Part shown: one piece after another, positions 7,358 through 14,910 of the stretch | How positions within the stretch are numbered: the first letter of the stretch is position 1 | Layout of the letters: each line of letters begins with the position of its first letter | From: Pelolinea sp. | Lineage (GTDB): Bacteria; Chloroflexota; Anaerolineae; Anaerolineales; Anaerolineaceae | NCBI GenBank assembly: GCA_030692365.1 | Contig: JAUYCC010000007.1 | Span: forward strand, 1 to 33,183 | DNA length: 33,183 nt | Direction: 5' to 3' | Position numbers and translations under genes: made by a program | Notes under the pieces: model-generated | The model's input: the letters and a program-made list of their open reading frames with translations, nothing else | Told to the model about the DNA's origin: nothing | The model's database searches: none

Positions 7358-8677
7358 TTAGGCCATTTTGTATTTTTCAGTGTTAATTTGTTTTCGCGGG
7401 ATATCCAAAGCAGAAAAATGCTTTTCCATGGCAGCAATCATCGGTAAAGGACCGCATACAAAATAGAACAGGTCCACTCGATTTTGGGGTAAGTATGTAT
7501 CCAGAATTTGCCTTGAGATAAATCCTTGCAGATATTTCCCGGGATTAACGGGTTTTTCAAGCACATGGATAACCGTCAAATTCATACATTGGTCAAGCCT
7601 ATCCAGTTCTTTCTTGAAAAGAATATTCTCTTCGTTATAGTTGCCGTAGAAGAAATACACTGGACGGTTGTCATTTTGATCCGCAAGTGTATAGAGAATG
7701 CTCATCACCGGCGCCGCGCCAATTCCGCCTGCCAGAAGGGCCAATCCAGATTTGGTTTTAGGGTCATCGAGTGAAAAGCTGCCATAAGGACCATCTACAT
7801 AAACCGTCTCCCCGCCAATCAGTTTTCCAATTGTTGACGTAAAATCACCGAGATTTTTTATTGAAAATCTCAATTCGCCCTTATTGTGCGCGCTTCCTGA
7901 AATCGAAAATGGATTTTTATTTAAGGTATAGGGGGAAGAATTGATATTAATCCAGGCTACCTGGCCGGCTGAAAAATCCAGTCCTGAATGTCCTTTGGGC
8001 TTCAAAATCATAGTCCAGGTATCTTTTGTCTCTTCAATAATTTGTTTCACGGTAAATGGTTTTTTCATGATCTGCGCGGGTTTTATTACACGCATATAGA
8101 TTGTCATTGCGCCCCAGATGACCGCTTCAAGAATCCATACCCATTTCATTGCGGGATAGGACGTATAGTAATTGACCTTAATAATATGGATCAGGGCAAA
8201 TACCGCAATTACTGCCGCAAGCAAATCATGAATCAAATGCCAGCCGTCGTAACTAATTTTTATCTCTTTCCGCAATACGGAGGTTATCGCGATCAATATC
8301 AATCCTGCGAGTCCAATTAACCCAGCTTGGGCAGGCCATGGCGCAGAGAACGGATTAAGCAATAAAAGGATATAGGGGTTATTTAACAGAAGGATGACCG
8401 GATGCGCGAAAACAAGCGCAACTGACAAAATCGATAACAGGTGGTGAACTTTATAAATCCCGTCCAAATCAAACACATTGGCGAAAACTTTTAGTCGTGC
8501 TGTTGGAATAAATTGCATCCCTGCCATGGATAACCCGGTAAAGCCCAGCAAAACCGAGAAGTCGCGTAAAAATTCCCTGCCAGGCGGCATGGGAAACAAG
8601 AAAAACACAATCAAAGGCAGGAAGATCAACAGGATATAGAAGAGCAAAGCAAAAAACCGGATGGTTTGCTTATTCAT
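7358..8677 (-). CDS. Ferric-reductase-like transmembrane flavocytochrome (FAD/NAD(P)H oxidoreductase)
   Basis: A 439-aa fusion of a haem-b membrane domain and a ferredoxin-NADP reductase module. Helices fill residues 7-195, with candidate haem ligands H78/H79, H92, H147/H150 and H164. The FAD domain follows (about 206-305) with NPFSIS at 255-260, a variant of the usual HPFSIS, and GPYGSFS (296-302). The NAD(P)H domain has GGIGAAPVMS (317-326) and CGPLPMI (408-414). By family analogy with NOX/FRE proteins it takes electrons from cytosolic NAD(P)H and passes them over two haems b to the outer face. It lies 27 nt downstream of the pentahaem cytochrome gene and has its own AAGGA site, so co-transcription is likely. 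The natural acceptor is inferred, not known. Confidence 0.88.
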   Translation of the reverse strand: MNKQTIRFFALLFYILLIFLPLIVFFLFPMPPGREFLRDFSVLLGFTGLSMAGMQFIPTARLKVFANVFDLDGIYKVHHLLSILSVALVFAHPVILLLNNPYILLLLNPFSAPWPAQAGLIGLAGLILIAITSVLRKEIKISYDGWHLIHDLLAAVIAVFALIHIIKVNYYTSYPAMKWVWILEAVIWGAMTIYMRVIKPAQIMKKPFTVKQIIEETKDTWTMILKPKGHSGLDFSAGQVAWININSSPYTLNKNPFSISGSAHNKGELRFSIKNLGDFTSTIGKLIGGETVYVDGPYGSFSLDDPKTKSGLALLAGGIGAAPVMSILYTLADQNDNRPVYFFYGNYNEENILFKKELDRLDQCMNLTVIHVLEKPVNPGKYLQGFISRQILDTYLPQNRVDLFYFVCGPLPMIAAMEKHFSALDIPRKQINTEKYKMA

Positions 8678-8704
8678 TTTAGTAATCCTTTTTTACCTGA
8701 ACGA

Positions 8705-9844
8705 TTAATCATCGCTCGCTGGTCTGGTCAAACCTGCAACCGGTTTTCCGATGGCTGTGGAAAGGTCGGTAATTGAATCGTAAAGGAGCTGAACAACATA
8801 TTTCCCGTTATGCACATAGCCCGCCAGTTCCTTAATACTGAACTGATAATTGAAAGTAGCCCGCATCAGCCGCGGCGTGAATGCTTTATACGCATTCGGG
8901 AAAACGGCTTCCTCTTGACTCAAAGTGCCATCCTGATTGGTATCTATGAATAAATACGGAAAACTATCCGCCCAACCGATACCAACACCGAGTTTATCTT
9001 TTGTGTATTGCTGCATGGATTGCATAAGGATATTTCGCAATCCTTCAATCTCATGGTACATGCCTTCAACAGAACCATCTGCGTCATAATCGATGCCATC
9101 CACATAAATATTTCTGTAATCTGCAAATCCGGTTACATTGGAATGGCAGACAGCGCATAATTCAGCATTTTTATCAACAGGATTCTCCCGCATTTGAAGA
9201 GAATGAGGATCGTGGCATTGCATGCAAGTCTGAACACCTTCGGCATGCTCAAAGCGGCCAATATAGGTTTTACCAGCGTATTCATACCCGCCGTGGGTTT
9301 CACCGCCCAGCCACGTAGCCGCGGAGAACGAGTAATGCGGTGTTATAAAGCTGGCATCAGGGACGAGGTCATCATCACCATACCCGCTGGCTGATGCGTC
9401 TACCTTTGAACCGGCATCCAAACCGCTGTGGCAGGCGCCGCAAGAGGCCTCACCTTGATTGAAATTGACTTCAGATCCCGAGGGGAATTTAACCGAAGTA
9501 AGCGTGTCAGCCTTCTCACTATGGCAGACCGTACAGGTCACCACAGATTCAACCGCCGCCGGTTGGTCCACGCTCATTGCCGCACTGCCATCCTGGCCAA
9601 TATAATCAATAAACCCATTTCCGCTGTGGCATTTTCCGCAAGTCGGTGGCACCTGAGGTGGGTCCTCCTCATTCCAGTGCGTAAAGGATTCTGATTTCAC
9701 ATCCGCGTGGCCAGATCCCCACCAATCCACGCTTATCTTTTGCATAGGAATTGGCTGCCTGGTTTGGGAGGAAATATAAAAAATCCAGCCAGCCAAAAGG
9801 GCAAAAACAACAACCAGAAATCCAATAAACACACGTTTGTTCAT
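8705..9844 (-). CDS. Membrane-anchored pentahaem cytochrome c with an EF-hand-like loop
   Basis: A 379-aa protein that begins with an uncleaved-looking signal anchor (residues 5-24) and should face outside the membrane. Five CxxCH haem sites are present: C69-H73, C104-H108, C135-H139, C207-H211 and C230-H234. No CxxCK site is seen, so it is not a typical NrfA. After the haem domain a loop DTNQDGTLSQEE (301-312) fits the EF-hand calcium pattern (D-x-N-x-D-G-x-L-x-x-x-E), and a second acidic loop DYDADGSVEG lies at 252-261. I do not recognise a named family. A promoter is visible at 9903-9930 and GGAG precedes the ATG. The flavocytochrome and CcmF genes follow on the same strand. Likely an electron-transfer protein; partner and acceptor unknown. 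Confidence 0.88.
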   Translation of the reverse strand: MNKRVFIGFLVVVFALLAGWIFYISSQTRQPIPMQKISVDWWGSGHADVKSESFTHWNEEDPPQVPPTCGKCHSGNGFIDYIGQDGSAAMSVDQPAAVESVVTCTVCHSEKADTLTSVKFPSGSEVNFNQGEASCGACHSGLDAGSKVDASASGYGDDDLVPDASFITPHYSFSAATWLGGETHGGYEYAGKTYIGRFEHAEGVQTCMQCHDPHSLQMRENPVDKNAELCAVCHSNVTGFADYRNIYVDGIDYDADGSVEGMYHEIEGLRNILMQSMQQYTKDKLGVGIGWADSFPYLFIDTNQDGTLSQEEAVFPNAYKAFTPRLMRATFNYQFSIKELAGYVHNGKYVVQLLYDSITDLSTAIGKPVAGLTRPASDD

Positions 9845-9902
9845 GTCTCTCTCCTCGGTTGGTTAATAATAAAGGCCAATCGAAAATTACATTCGATGTT
9901 AG

Positions 9903-9930
9903 ATTTTAGCAAAATTAAATATTAAATCAA
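9903..9930 (-). promoter_or_regulatory. Promoter of the pentahaem cytochrome gene
   Basis: Reading the minus strand, TTGATT (9930-9925) is followed after 16 nt by TAAAAT (9908-9903), preceded by TGC, an extended -10. The leader to the ATG at 9844 would be about 50 nt. It contains a short hairpin ATCGAA/TTCGAT. Confidence 0.55.
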
Positions 9931-10067
9931 GGATTTCTTCAAACTTTTCCCTACATTTAATAATATTTTTTTATCAGTACCAAAGAAAATTGACTAGGCC
10001 GCCAATTTGCTAAAACAGGAGAACAAAAAATCAGAAATCGTACATTTACCTGGTAAGCTATAAATTT

Positions 10068-10604
10068 CTATTTCGCGAAATTATCCCGATTCTTCTCCAG
10101 AAAATGAGCGACTTTGGGTGAAATGATTGCCCGGCAATAAGGCTGGCTGGGGTTGTTCGCAAAATAATCTTTATGGTAGTCCTCAGCCACGTAAAACTCA
10201 TCGAGGGGTTTGATTTCGGTGACAACCGGTTTCTTAAACAAGCCGCTGGCATTCATTTGAGCCATTGATTCCTCGGCTTTTCTTTTTTGTTCCAGATCCT
10301 GAAAAAGGATGATCGAACGGTACTGTGTGCCGATGTCATTTCCCTGGCGATTTTTGGTGGTGGGGTCATGCGCCTGCCAAAAGACTTCGAGCAGGTCTTC
10401 ATACCTGATAACATCAGCATCGTATTCAACCTTGATCACTTCCGCATGTCCAGTAGTACCGCTGCAAACCTGGTAGTAATTGGGTGATTCCGCATACCCG
10501 CCGGCATATCCAGACGTTACCGAGGTGACACCTTTTGCCATTTTGAAAATCGCTTCGGTGCACCAGAAGCATCCTCCGCCAAATACTGCAGTTTCATTTT
10601 TCAT
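10068..10604 (-). CDS. msrA: Peptide methionine-S-sulfoxide reductase MsrA
   Basis: A cytoplasmic repair enzyme that reduces the S epimer of methionine sulfoxide in proteins, regenerated by thioredoxin. At 178 aa it has normal length. The active-site motif GGCFWC is present with the catalytic Cys at residue 12. YKDYFANNPSQPYCR near the C-terminus carries a likely resolving Cys. The catalytic residue is an ordinary Cys codon, not UGA, despite selA elsewhere in the window. The first codons overlap the end of msrB by 11 nt, so the two are translationally coupled. Together they cover both sulfoxide epimers. Confidence 0.97.
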   Translation of the reverse strand: MKNETAVFGGGCFWCTEAIFKMAKGVTSVTSGYAGGYAESPNYYQVCSGTTGHAEVIKVEYDADVIRYEDLLEVFWQAHDPTTKNRQGNDIGTQYRSIILFQDLEQKRKAEESMAQMNASGLFKKPVVTEIKPLDEFYVAEDYHKDYFANNPSQPYCRAIISPKVAHFLEKNRDNFAK

Positions 10605-10968
10605 TTTGAGCCTTTGGAATAAATTTCATTGAAATTGAATTAACACAGTGGCGGGTATTGCGCGGGGAAAAGCCTTCTCCTTCAAACACATGGCCGAGGT
10701 GCGCGCCGCAAGCCGCACAAGTGATCTCAGTCCGTCTCCCGTCAGCGTCAAGGTTGCGCTTCACAGCGCCCGGGATTTCCTGGTCAAAACTTGGCCAGCC
10801 GCAAAACGCATTAAATTTATCCTTGGAATGAAAGAGCGGTGTTTCGCAGCGACGACAAACATAAACGCCATCCTCATAGAAGTTTTCATAGATCCCGCTA
10901 TGAGGCAGCTCTGTCCCTTTATGCACAATTACATTTTCTTCTTGTGGGTTGAGCTGATTGAGTTTCAT
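10594..10968 (-). CDS. msrB: Peptide methionine-R-sulfoxide reductase MsrB
   Basis: A 124-aa enzyme that reduces the R epimer of methionine sulfoxide, complementing MsrA. The zinc-binding pairs C38/C41 (CRRC) and C84/C87 (CAAC) are intact. The catalytic Cys is C108 in RHCVNSIS, and C56 in FCGWPSF is a candidate resolving Cys. The ATG is preceded by AAAAGGATG. It is the first gene of a two-gene minus-strand unit; its last codons overlap the msrA start. The upstream 110 nt towards folD contain no convincing promoter that I could pick out. Confidence 0.97.
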   Translation of the reverse strand: MKLNQLNPQEENVIVHKGTELPHSGIYENFYEDGVYVCRRCETPLFHSKDKFNAFCGWPSFDQEIPGAVKRNLDADGRRTEITCAACGAHLGHVFEGEGFSPRNTRHCVNSISMKFIPKAQNEK

Positions 10969-11041
10969 GGGTCATCCTTTTACATAATCTTATTGTGGTT
11001 TATGAGAAGGATGCATTAATGCTTTATTAATCCTGACGGCA

Positions 11042-11073
11042 CAAAAAAACAGGGCTGGTCAAATTGCCAACCC
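11042..11073 (-). terminator. Terminator of folD
   Basis: On the minus strand GGGTTGG (11073-11067) pairs with CCAGCCC (11058-11052), with one G-T pair and an 8-nt loop. A run TGTTTTTTTG follows. It starts 7 nt beyond the folD stop. Confidence 0.75.
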
Positions 11074-11080
11074 GGAGAAT

Positions 11081-11956
11081 TCATCCCAAGCGTTCCGCCG
11101 CTGTAAGCGTATTACGCAGCAGCATGGCAATGGTCATCGGGCCAACACCGCCCGGAACAGGTGTCACCGCTGAAGCCACCTCACATGCCTCTTCGAAAGC
11201 CACATCACCCACCAGCCGGTAACCGCGATCTCTGGAAGGGTCTTCCACCCGGTTGACACCCACATCAATCACTACAGCGCCCGGTTTCAGCCAATCACCC
11301 CGCACCATTTCGGGCTTGCCGATCGCGACTACCAGGATATTCGCCTCCCGGACAACAGCAGGTAAATCCACCGTTTTCGAATGACAGATGGTCACCGTCG
11401 CATTTTCGCGGACCAGTAACAGTGAAACGGGCATTCCCACAATATTTGAGCGGCCAAGCACCACCGCGTGTTTTCCTTCGAGAGAAGGTAAAACGGTTTT
11501 TAAAAGGTAAATCACTCCCGCGGGAGTGCAAGGAATAGCCAACGGCTCCCTGCCCTTTTGGGCTAAACGGCCGATATTAATGGGATGAAAACCATCCACA
11601 TCCTTTTCCAAAGCCACCGTATTAAGGATTTCTTCTTCATCCAAGTTTTTGGGGAGGGGCAGCTGAACGAGGATGCCGTGTATCTTTTTATCCTGGTTAA
11701 GTTCTTTGATTAAATCTCCAATTTTTTCCTGAGGGGTATCAGCCGGTAAGTTATATCCAAGGGACTGCATACCTGCTTCTTCGCAAGCGCGATGCTTGGA
11801 TCGCACATAAACCTGCGATGCCGGGTCTTCCCCAACTAAAATTGTAGCTAAGCCAGGTTGTGGAAAACCTTTGGCGATTCTTTCTTCAACCTGAGTTTTT
11901 ATTTCTGCCCTTAGAGCTTCTGCAATTGTTTTCCCATCAATAATTTGAACTGTCAT
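11081..11956 (-). CDS. folD: Bifunctional methylenetetrahydrofolate dehydrogenase / methenyltetrahydrofolate cyclohydrolase FolD
   Basis: A cytoplasmic one-carbon enzyme that oxidises 5,10-methylene-THF to methenyl-THF with NADP and hydrolyses it to 10-formyl-THF. The 291-aa protein shows the catalytic Tyr/Lys region VYVRSKHRACEEAG, KDVDGFHP, the nucleotide-binding GRSNIVGMPVS, and the C-terminal signature PVPGGVGPMTIAML. The frame is open from an ATG at 12022. However, the ATG at 11956 has AAAGGGAG 5 nt upstream, matches the family N-terminus, and lies downstream of the promoter at 12027-12056, so 11956 is the start. It links metabolically with fhs at 18076-19992, although the two genes are far apart. 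A terminator follows at 11042-11073. Confidence 0.97.
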   Translation of the reverse strand: MTVQIIDGKTIAEALRAEIKTQVEERIAKGFPQPGLATILVGEDPASQVYVRSKHRACEEAGMQSLGYNLPADTPQEKIGDLIKELNQDKKIHGILVQLPLPKNLDEEEILNTVALEKDVDGFHPINIGRLAQKGREPLAIPCTPAGVIYLLKTVLPSLEGKHAVVLGRSNIVGMPVSLLLVRENATVTICHSKTVDLPAVVREANILVVAIGKPEMVRGDWLKPGAVVIDVGVNRVEDPSRDRGYRLVGDVAFEEACEVASAVTPVPGGVGPMTIAMLLRNTLTAAERLG

Positions 11957-12026
11957 ATACTCCCTTTCTTCTGTAATTATTATAATAAGGAAAGACAATT
12001 GCTTCTTAATGGGAATAATCATCTAA

Positions 12027-12056
12027 AATATAGCCATGGATGTATGCAAATGTAAA
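12027..12056 (-). promoter_or_regulatory. Promoter of folD
   Basis: On the minus strand TTTACA (12056-12051) and TATATT (12032-12027) are 18 nt apart. Transcription would start near 12020, leaving a leader of about 60 nt before the ATG at 11956. The upstream ATG at 12022 would lie at or before the start point, which supports the shorter folD protein. Confidence 0.5.
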
Positions 12057-12068
12057 ATTATTATTAGC

Positions 12069-12081
12069 AATCATAATGATT
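12069..12081. promoter_or_regulatory. 13-bp palindrome in the folD/coaX divergent region
   Basis: AATCATAATGATT is a perfect inverted repeat lying between the folD promoter and the coaX start. It could be an operator shared by the two divergent units. In AT-rich DNA the chance level is not negligible. Confidence 0.25.
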
Positions 12082-12129
12082 TTGAATTTAATATTGATGT
12101 AAAATCCGCGATAAGGAAAACAGGTAAAG

Positions 12130-12894
12130 ATGCTCTTAGTTATTGACCTCGGGAATACTACTTTGACGCTTGGATTGTTTGATCAGGGAGTATTGAGCCA
12201 TCAATGGCGCCTTTCAACTGACCATCGCCGTACTGAGGATGAATTTGGGCTTCAGTTTTTGGGATTAATGGAAAATTGCGGTTGCAGGCCAGAAGATTTG
12301 GAAGGGATTATCCTGTCTTCTGTAGTTCCCCCTTTAACAGAATGGGTTTTCAAAGCTTGCCAGGATTACCTGAAGATTACACCAGTCTTGGTAAACGCTG
12401 ACCTGAAATTAAATATCAAGATATTGTACGATAATCCGAACGCTGTAGGCGCGGACCGTATCGCTGATGCTGTCGCTGTGCAATCCAAATTTGGAGGACC
12501 AGCCTGTATCATTGATTTTGGCACAGCCACAACATTTAACGCGCTCACCTCAAACGCGGAATATCTGGGCGGTGCGATTTTGCCCGGCATCGGCATCGCT
12601 GCCGAAGCGTTAGTCTCACGGGCGGCAAAACTGCCACCAGTTGAATTGGTTGCGCCACCATCCGTAATTGGACGAAATACAGTTCATGCCATGCAGGCAG
12701 GTCTAATCATCGGATATGTCGCTTTAGTTGAGGGAATGGTTGACCGCTTTAGAAAAGAGTTGGGCGCGAAAATGAAAGTTATCGGCACAGGTGGTCATAT
12801 ACAAAGAATCGCGGACCAAACCCGTGTTATCGATCATGTTGACTCATGGCTCACATTGGAAGGGTTGAAAATTATCTGGGAGATGAATCATTAG
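12130..12894 (+). CDS. coaX: Type III pantothenate kinase CoaX
   Basis: Phosphorylates pantothenate, the first step of coenzyme A synthesis. This is the type III (ASKHA-fold) enzyme, not feedback-inhibited by CoA. The 254-aa protein begins with the phosphate-binding LVIDLGNTT (D6), continues with NPNAVGADRIADAVA, and has the DFGTATTFN motif near residue 130. Length and motif order are normal. The start has AGGTAAAG directly upstream. The coaBC start codon lies 2 nt past the stop, so the next step of the pathway is coupled to it. Confidence 0.95.
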   Translation: MLLVIDLGNTTLTLGLFDQGVLSHQWRLSTDHRRTEDEFGLQFLGLMENCGCRPEDLEGIILSSVVPPLTEWVFKACQDYLKITPVLVNADLKLNIKILYDNPNAVGADRIADAVAVQSKFGGPACIIDFGTATTFNALTSNAEYLGGAILPGIGIAAEALVSRAAKLPPVELVAPPSVIGRNTVHAMQAGLIIGYVALVEGMVDRFRKELGAKMKVIGTGGHIQRIADQTRVIDHVDSWLTLEGLKIIWEMNH

Positions 12895-12896
12895 GT

Positions 12897-14123
12897 ATGG
12901 CAAATCCATTAGAAGGCAAACGCATTATGCTGGGGGTCACCGGCTCGATCGCGGCTTACAAGGCTGCCGACCTGGCTTCCAGACTCACCCAAAAAGGAGC
13001 GGTCGTAACAACCTTGCTGACCAATTCTGCGCTTGAGTTTGTTACTCCGCTTACTTTTCAATCGGTCACCGGACAAAAAGCCTTTGTGGATGATGACCTG
13101 TGGGGTGGCGAAGGGCATGTGGTGCATGTGCAAATCGGGCATAGTACTGATCTAATGATCATCGCGCCCGCATCCGCCAATACTATTGCCAAACTTGCCC
13201 ATGGCATCGCGGATAATCTGCTGACTATCACAGCTTTGGCCGCGACCTGCCCACTGGTGATTGCACCAGCCATGGACGCAGGGATGTTCAGCCATCCTGC
13301 AACTCAGGAAAACATTCACGTTCTAAAGGAGCGCGGAGTTGTGATTATCGGTCCGGATGAAGGCCATCTTGCTTCCGGTTTAGTGGGTCCAGGCCGGATG
13401 ACACAGCCCCAGGAAATTGTGGATGAGGTGCGCTGGCTGCTGGCCAAGGGCGGACCGCTAAGCGGTAAAAAAATCGTTGTCACAGCCGGCGGCACACGCG
13501 AAGCGATTGACCCGGTGCGTTATATCTCCAACCGGTCCTCCGGGAAGCAGGGCTACGCGGTCGCCCAGGCCGCGCTTGATTTAGGCAGTGCTGTTACCTT
13601 GATCACTGCGCCGAGTTCACTGACTGCACCCAAGGGTTGTCAGGTGATGCAAGTTGAAAGCGCAGCAGAAATGTGCGACGCGGTGTTGAAAGAAATTAAT
13701 TCGGCTGACGCGCTTATCATGTCAGCCGCTGTGGCGGATTTCAGGCCTGCCAGTTATACGAGTGAAAAGATCAAAAAAGAAAAAGGGTTGGAAGCCATCC
13801 TACTTGAACCGACAAAGGACATTCTCTCGGAAGTCGCCAGAGTGAAAAAAAAGAATAAACTAGACCTCAAAGTAGTTGGTTTTGCGGCTGAGAGCCAGGA
13901 TTTGAAATCAAACGCTTCCAGGAAAATGCACGCGAAAGCAATGGATATGATTGTGGCCAATGACATCACCGATCCTCAGGCTGGTTTTAGCGTGGATACC
14001 AACAAAGTGCTGCTTTTATTCTCTGATGGTTCGACCGAGCAGTTGCCTCTGATGCAAAAAAGTGAAGTTGCGGAAAGAATCATTCAACATCTGGTTTCAT
14101 GGTTGGTGGAAGGAGCGGGTTGA
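12897..14123 (+). CDS. coaBC: CoaBC: phosphopantothenoylcysteine decarboxylase / phosphopantothenate-cysteine ligase
   Basis: A bifunctional CoA-synthesis enzyme of 408 aa. The N-terminal flavoprotein decarboxylase (CoaC, residues 1-180) has GSIAAYKA, H77 and PASANT (91-96). Two residues normally conserved are changed: the PxMN motif reads PAMD (D127 where E. coli has N125), and ACG reads ASG (S160 where E. coli has C158). The C-terminal ligase (CoaB, about 190-408) has TREAIDPVRYISNRSSGKQG, AAVADFRPA and EKIKK. The start is taken at the ATG at 12897, 2 nt after the coaX stop; an in-frame ATG at 12846 lies inside coaX and would add 17 unrelated residues. The coaX neighbour supports the function. 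See the finding on the decarboxylase residues. Confidence 0.95.
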   Translation: MANPLEGKRIMLGVTGSIAAYKAADLASRLTQKGAVVTTLLTNSALEFVTPLTFQSVTGQKAFVDDDLWGGEGHVVHVQIGHSTDLMIIAPASANTIAKLAHGIADNLLTITALAATCPLVIAPAMDAGMFSHPATQENIHVLKERGVVIIGPDEGHLASGLVGPGRMTQPQEIVDEVRWLLAKGGPLSGKKIVVTAGGTREAIDPVRYISNRSSGKQGYAVAQAALDLGSAVTLITAPSSLTAPKGCQVMQVESAAEMCDAVLKEINSADALIMSAAVADFRPASYTSEKIKKEKGLEAILLEPTKDILSEVARVKKKNKLDLKVVGFAAESQDLKSNASRKMHAKAMDMIVANDITDPQAGFSVDTNKVLLLFSDGSTEQLPLMQKSEVAERIIQHLVSWLVEGAG

Positions 14124-14126
14124 TTC

Positions 14127-14849
14127 ATGCGAATTTTGGTCTTTTCGGATATTCATTCCAATCTCAGTGCGTTTGAGGCGGTGTTATCGGCAGCCGGGAA
14201 TGTGGACGCTTACTGGTGCCTGGGCGATATCGTTGGGTATGGACCGGATGCAAACGAATGTATCGCGCGCATCAGAGAACTACCCAATTTGGTCTGCGTG
14301 CGCGGAAATCACGACGCTGCCACATTGGGCGAAGTAGACCAGCAGACCTTTAACCATGAAGCCAGCCTGGCCATCACCTGGACCAAACGCAATCTTAAGA
14401 CTGAGGGGATAGAATATTTGTTAACCCTACCCGAAAAATTGGTTATAAACGATATCACCATTGTCCATGGCAGCCCGCACAACCCGGTTTGGGATTATGT
14501 AATGGATTACATGACCGCCTCGCGGATGTTCCAGTTCTATGATACCCGCATTTGTCTGGTAGGCCATACACATGTGCCCGCTATCTGGAAAGAATCTGAA
14601 AGCGTTCCACCCAAGGGTCCGGTGATAGATTTTCACAAGACCAAGATCCTTACCAAAACTATCCTGAATCCCGGCTCGGTCGGGCAGCCTCGTGACCACG
14701 ACCCGCGCGCTTCCTATGCCATTTTTGATCCGGATGAGAGCACCTGGGAACTGCGCCGCACGATTTACGACATCGAAAGCGTTCAGTCCCGAATAAAGAA
14801 ATCGGGGTTACCCTGGCGGCATGCCATGCGCCTGGCCGAAGGCTGGTAG
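14127..14849 (+). CDS. Calcineurin-like metallophosphoesterase (YfcE/MJ0936-like)
   Basis: A 240-aa dinuclear-metal phosphoesterase. The metal-binding motifs occur in the right order: D8 and H10 in FSDIHSN, GDIVGYGP, RGNHDA, VHGSP and GHTH. NPGSVGQPRD near the C-terminus is typical of the YfcE/MJ0936 branch, whose members hydrolyse phosphodiesters; the natural substrate is unknown. It starts 3 nt after the coaBC stop and is the third gene of the coaX-coaBC unit. A CoA-related role is possible but only by position. Confidence 0.92.
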   Translation: MRILVFSDIHSNLSAFEAVLSAAGNVDAYWCLGDIVGYGPDANECIARIRELPNLVCVRGNHDAATLGEVDQQTFNHEASLAITWTKRNLKTEGIEYLLTLPEKLVINDITIVHGSPHNPVWDYVMDYMTASRMFQFYDTRICLVGHTHVPAIWKESESVPPKGPVIDFHKTKILTKTILNPGSVGQPRDHDPRASYAIFDPDESTWELRRTIYDIESVQSRIKKSGLPWRHAMRLAEGW

Positions 14850-14879
14850 CGGAGCTTAATCAGTGTTATGACGTCTTAA

Positions 14880-14888
14880 TGATATAGT
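14880..14888 (+). promoter_or_regulatory. Extended -10 box before the DUF4349 gene
   Basis: TGATATAGT is an extended -10 element (TGN plus TATAGT) with no clear -35 box. Transcription would begin near 14895, leaving a short leader that carries AAGGAG before the ATG at 14911. Confidence 0.4.
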
Positions 14889-14910
14889 GAACCATAAGAA
14901 GGAGAACATC

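Noticed and set aside
8705-9844. Pentahaem cytochrome as nitrite reductase NrfA
   Set aside because: It has five CxxCH sites but no CxxCK active-site haem motif, and no NrfH gene is adjacent.
10068-10604. MsrA as a selenoprotein because selA is present
   Set aside because: The catalytic codon encodes Cys, with no in-frame UGA in msrA or msrB.
10648-11019. Long open frame on the plus strand over msrB
   Set aside because: It is the complement of a well-identified gene with all catalytic residues; no domain or ribosome site supports it.
11957-12022. N-terminal extension of FolD by 22 residues
   Set aside because: The promoter at 12027-12056 would start transcription at about that ATG, the extension is unlike the family, and the ATG at 11956 has a strong ribosome site.
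12846-12896. Longer CoaBC start overlapping coaX
   Set aside because: The extra 17 residues read coaX DNA in another frame and do not match the family; the ATG at 12897 fits.
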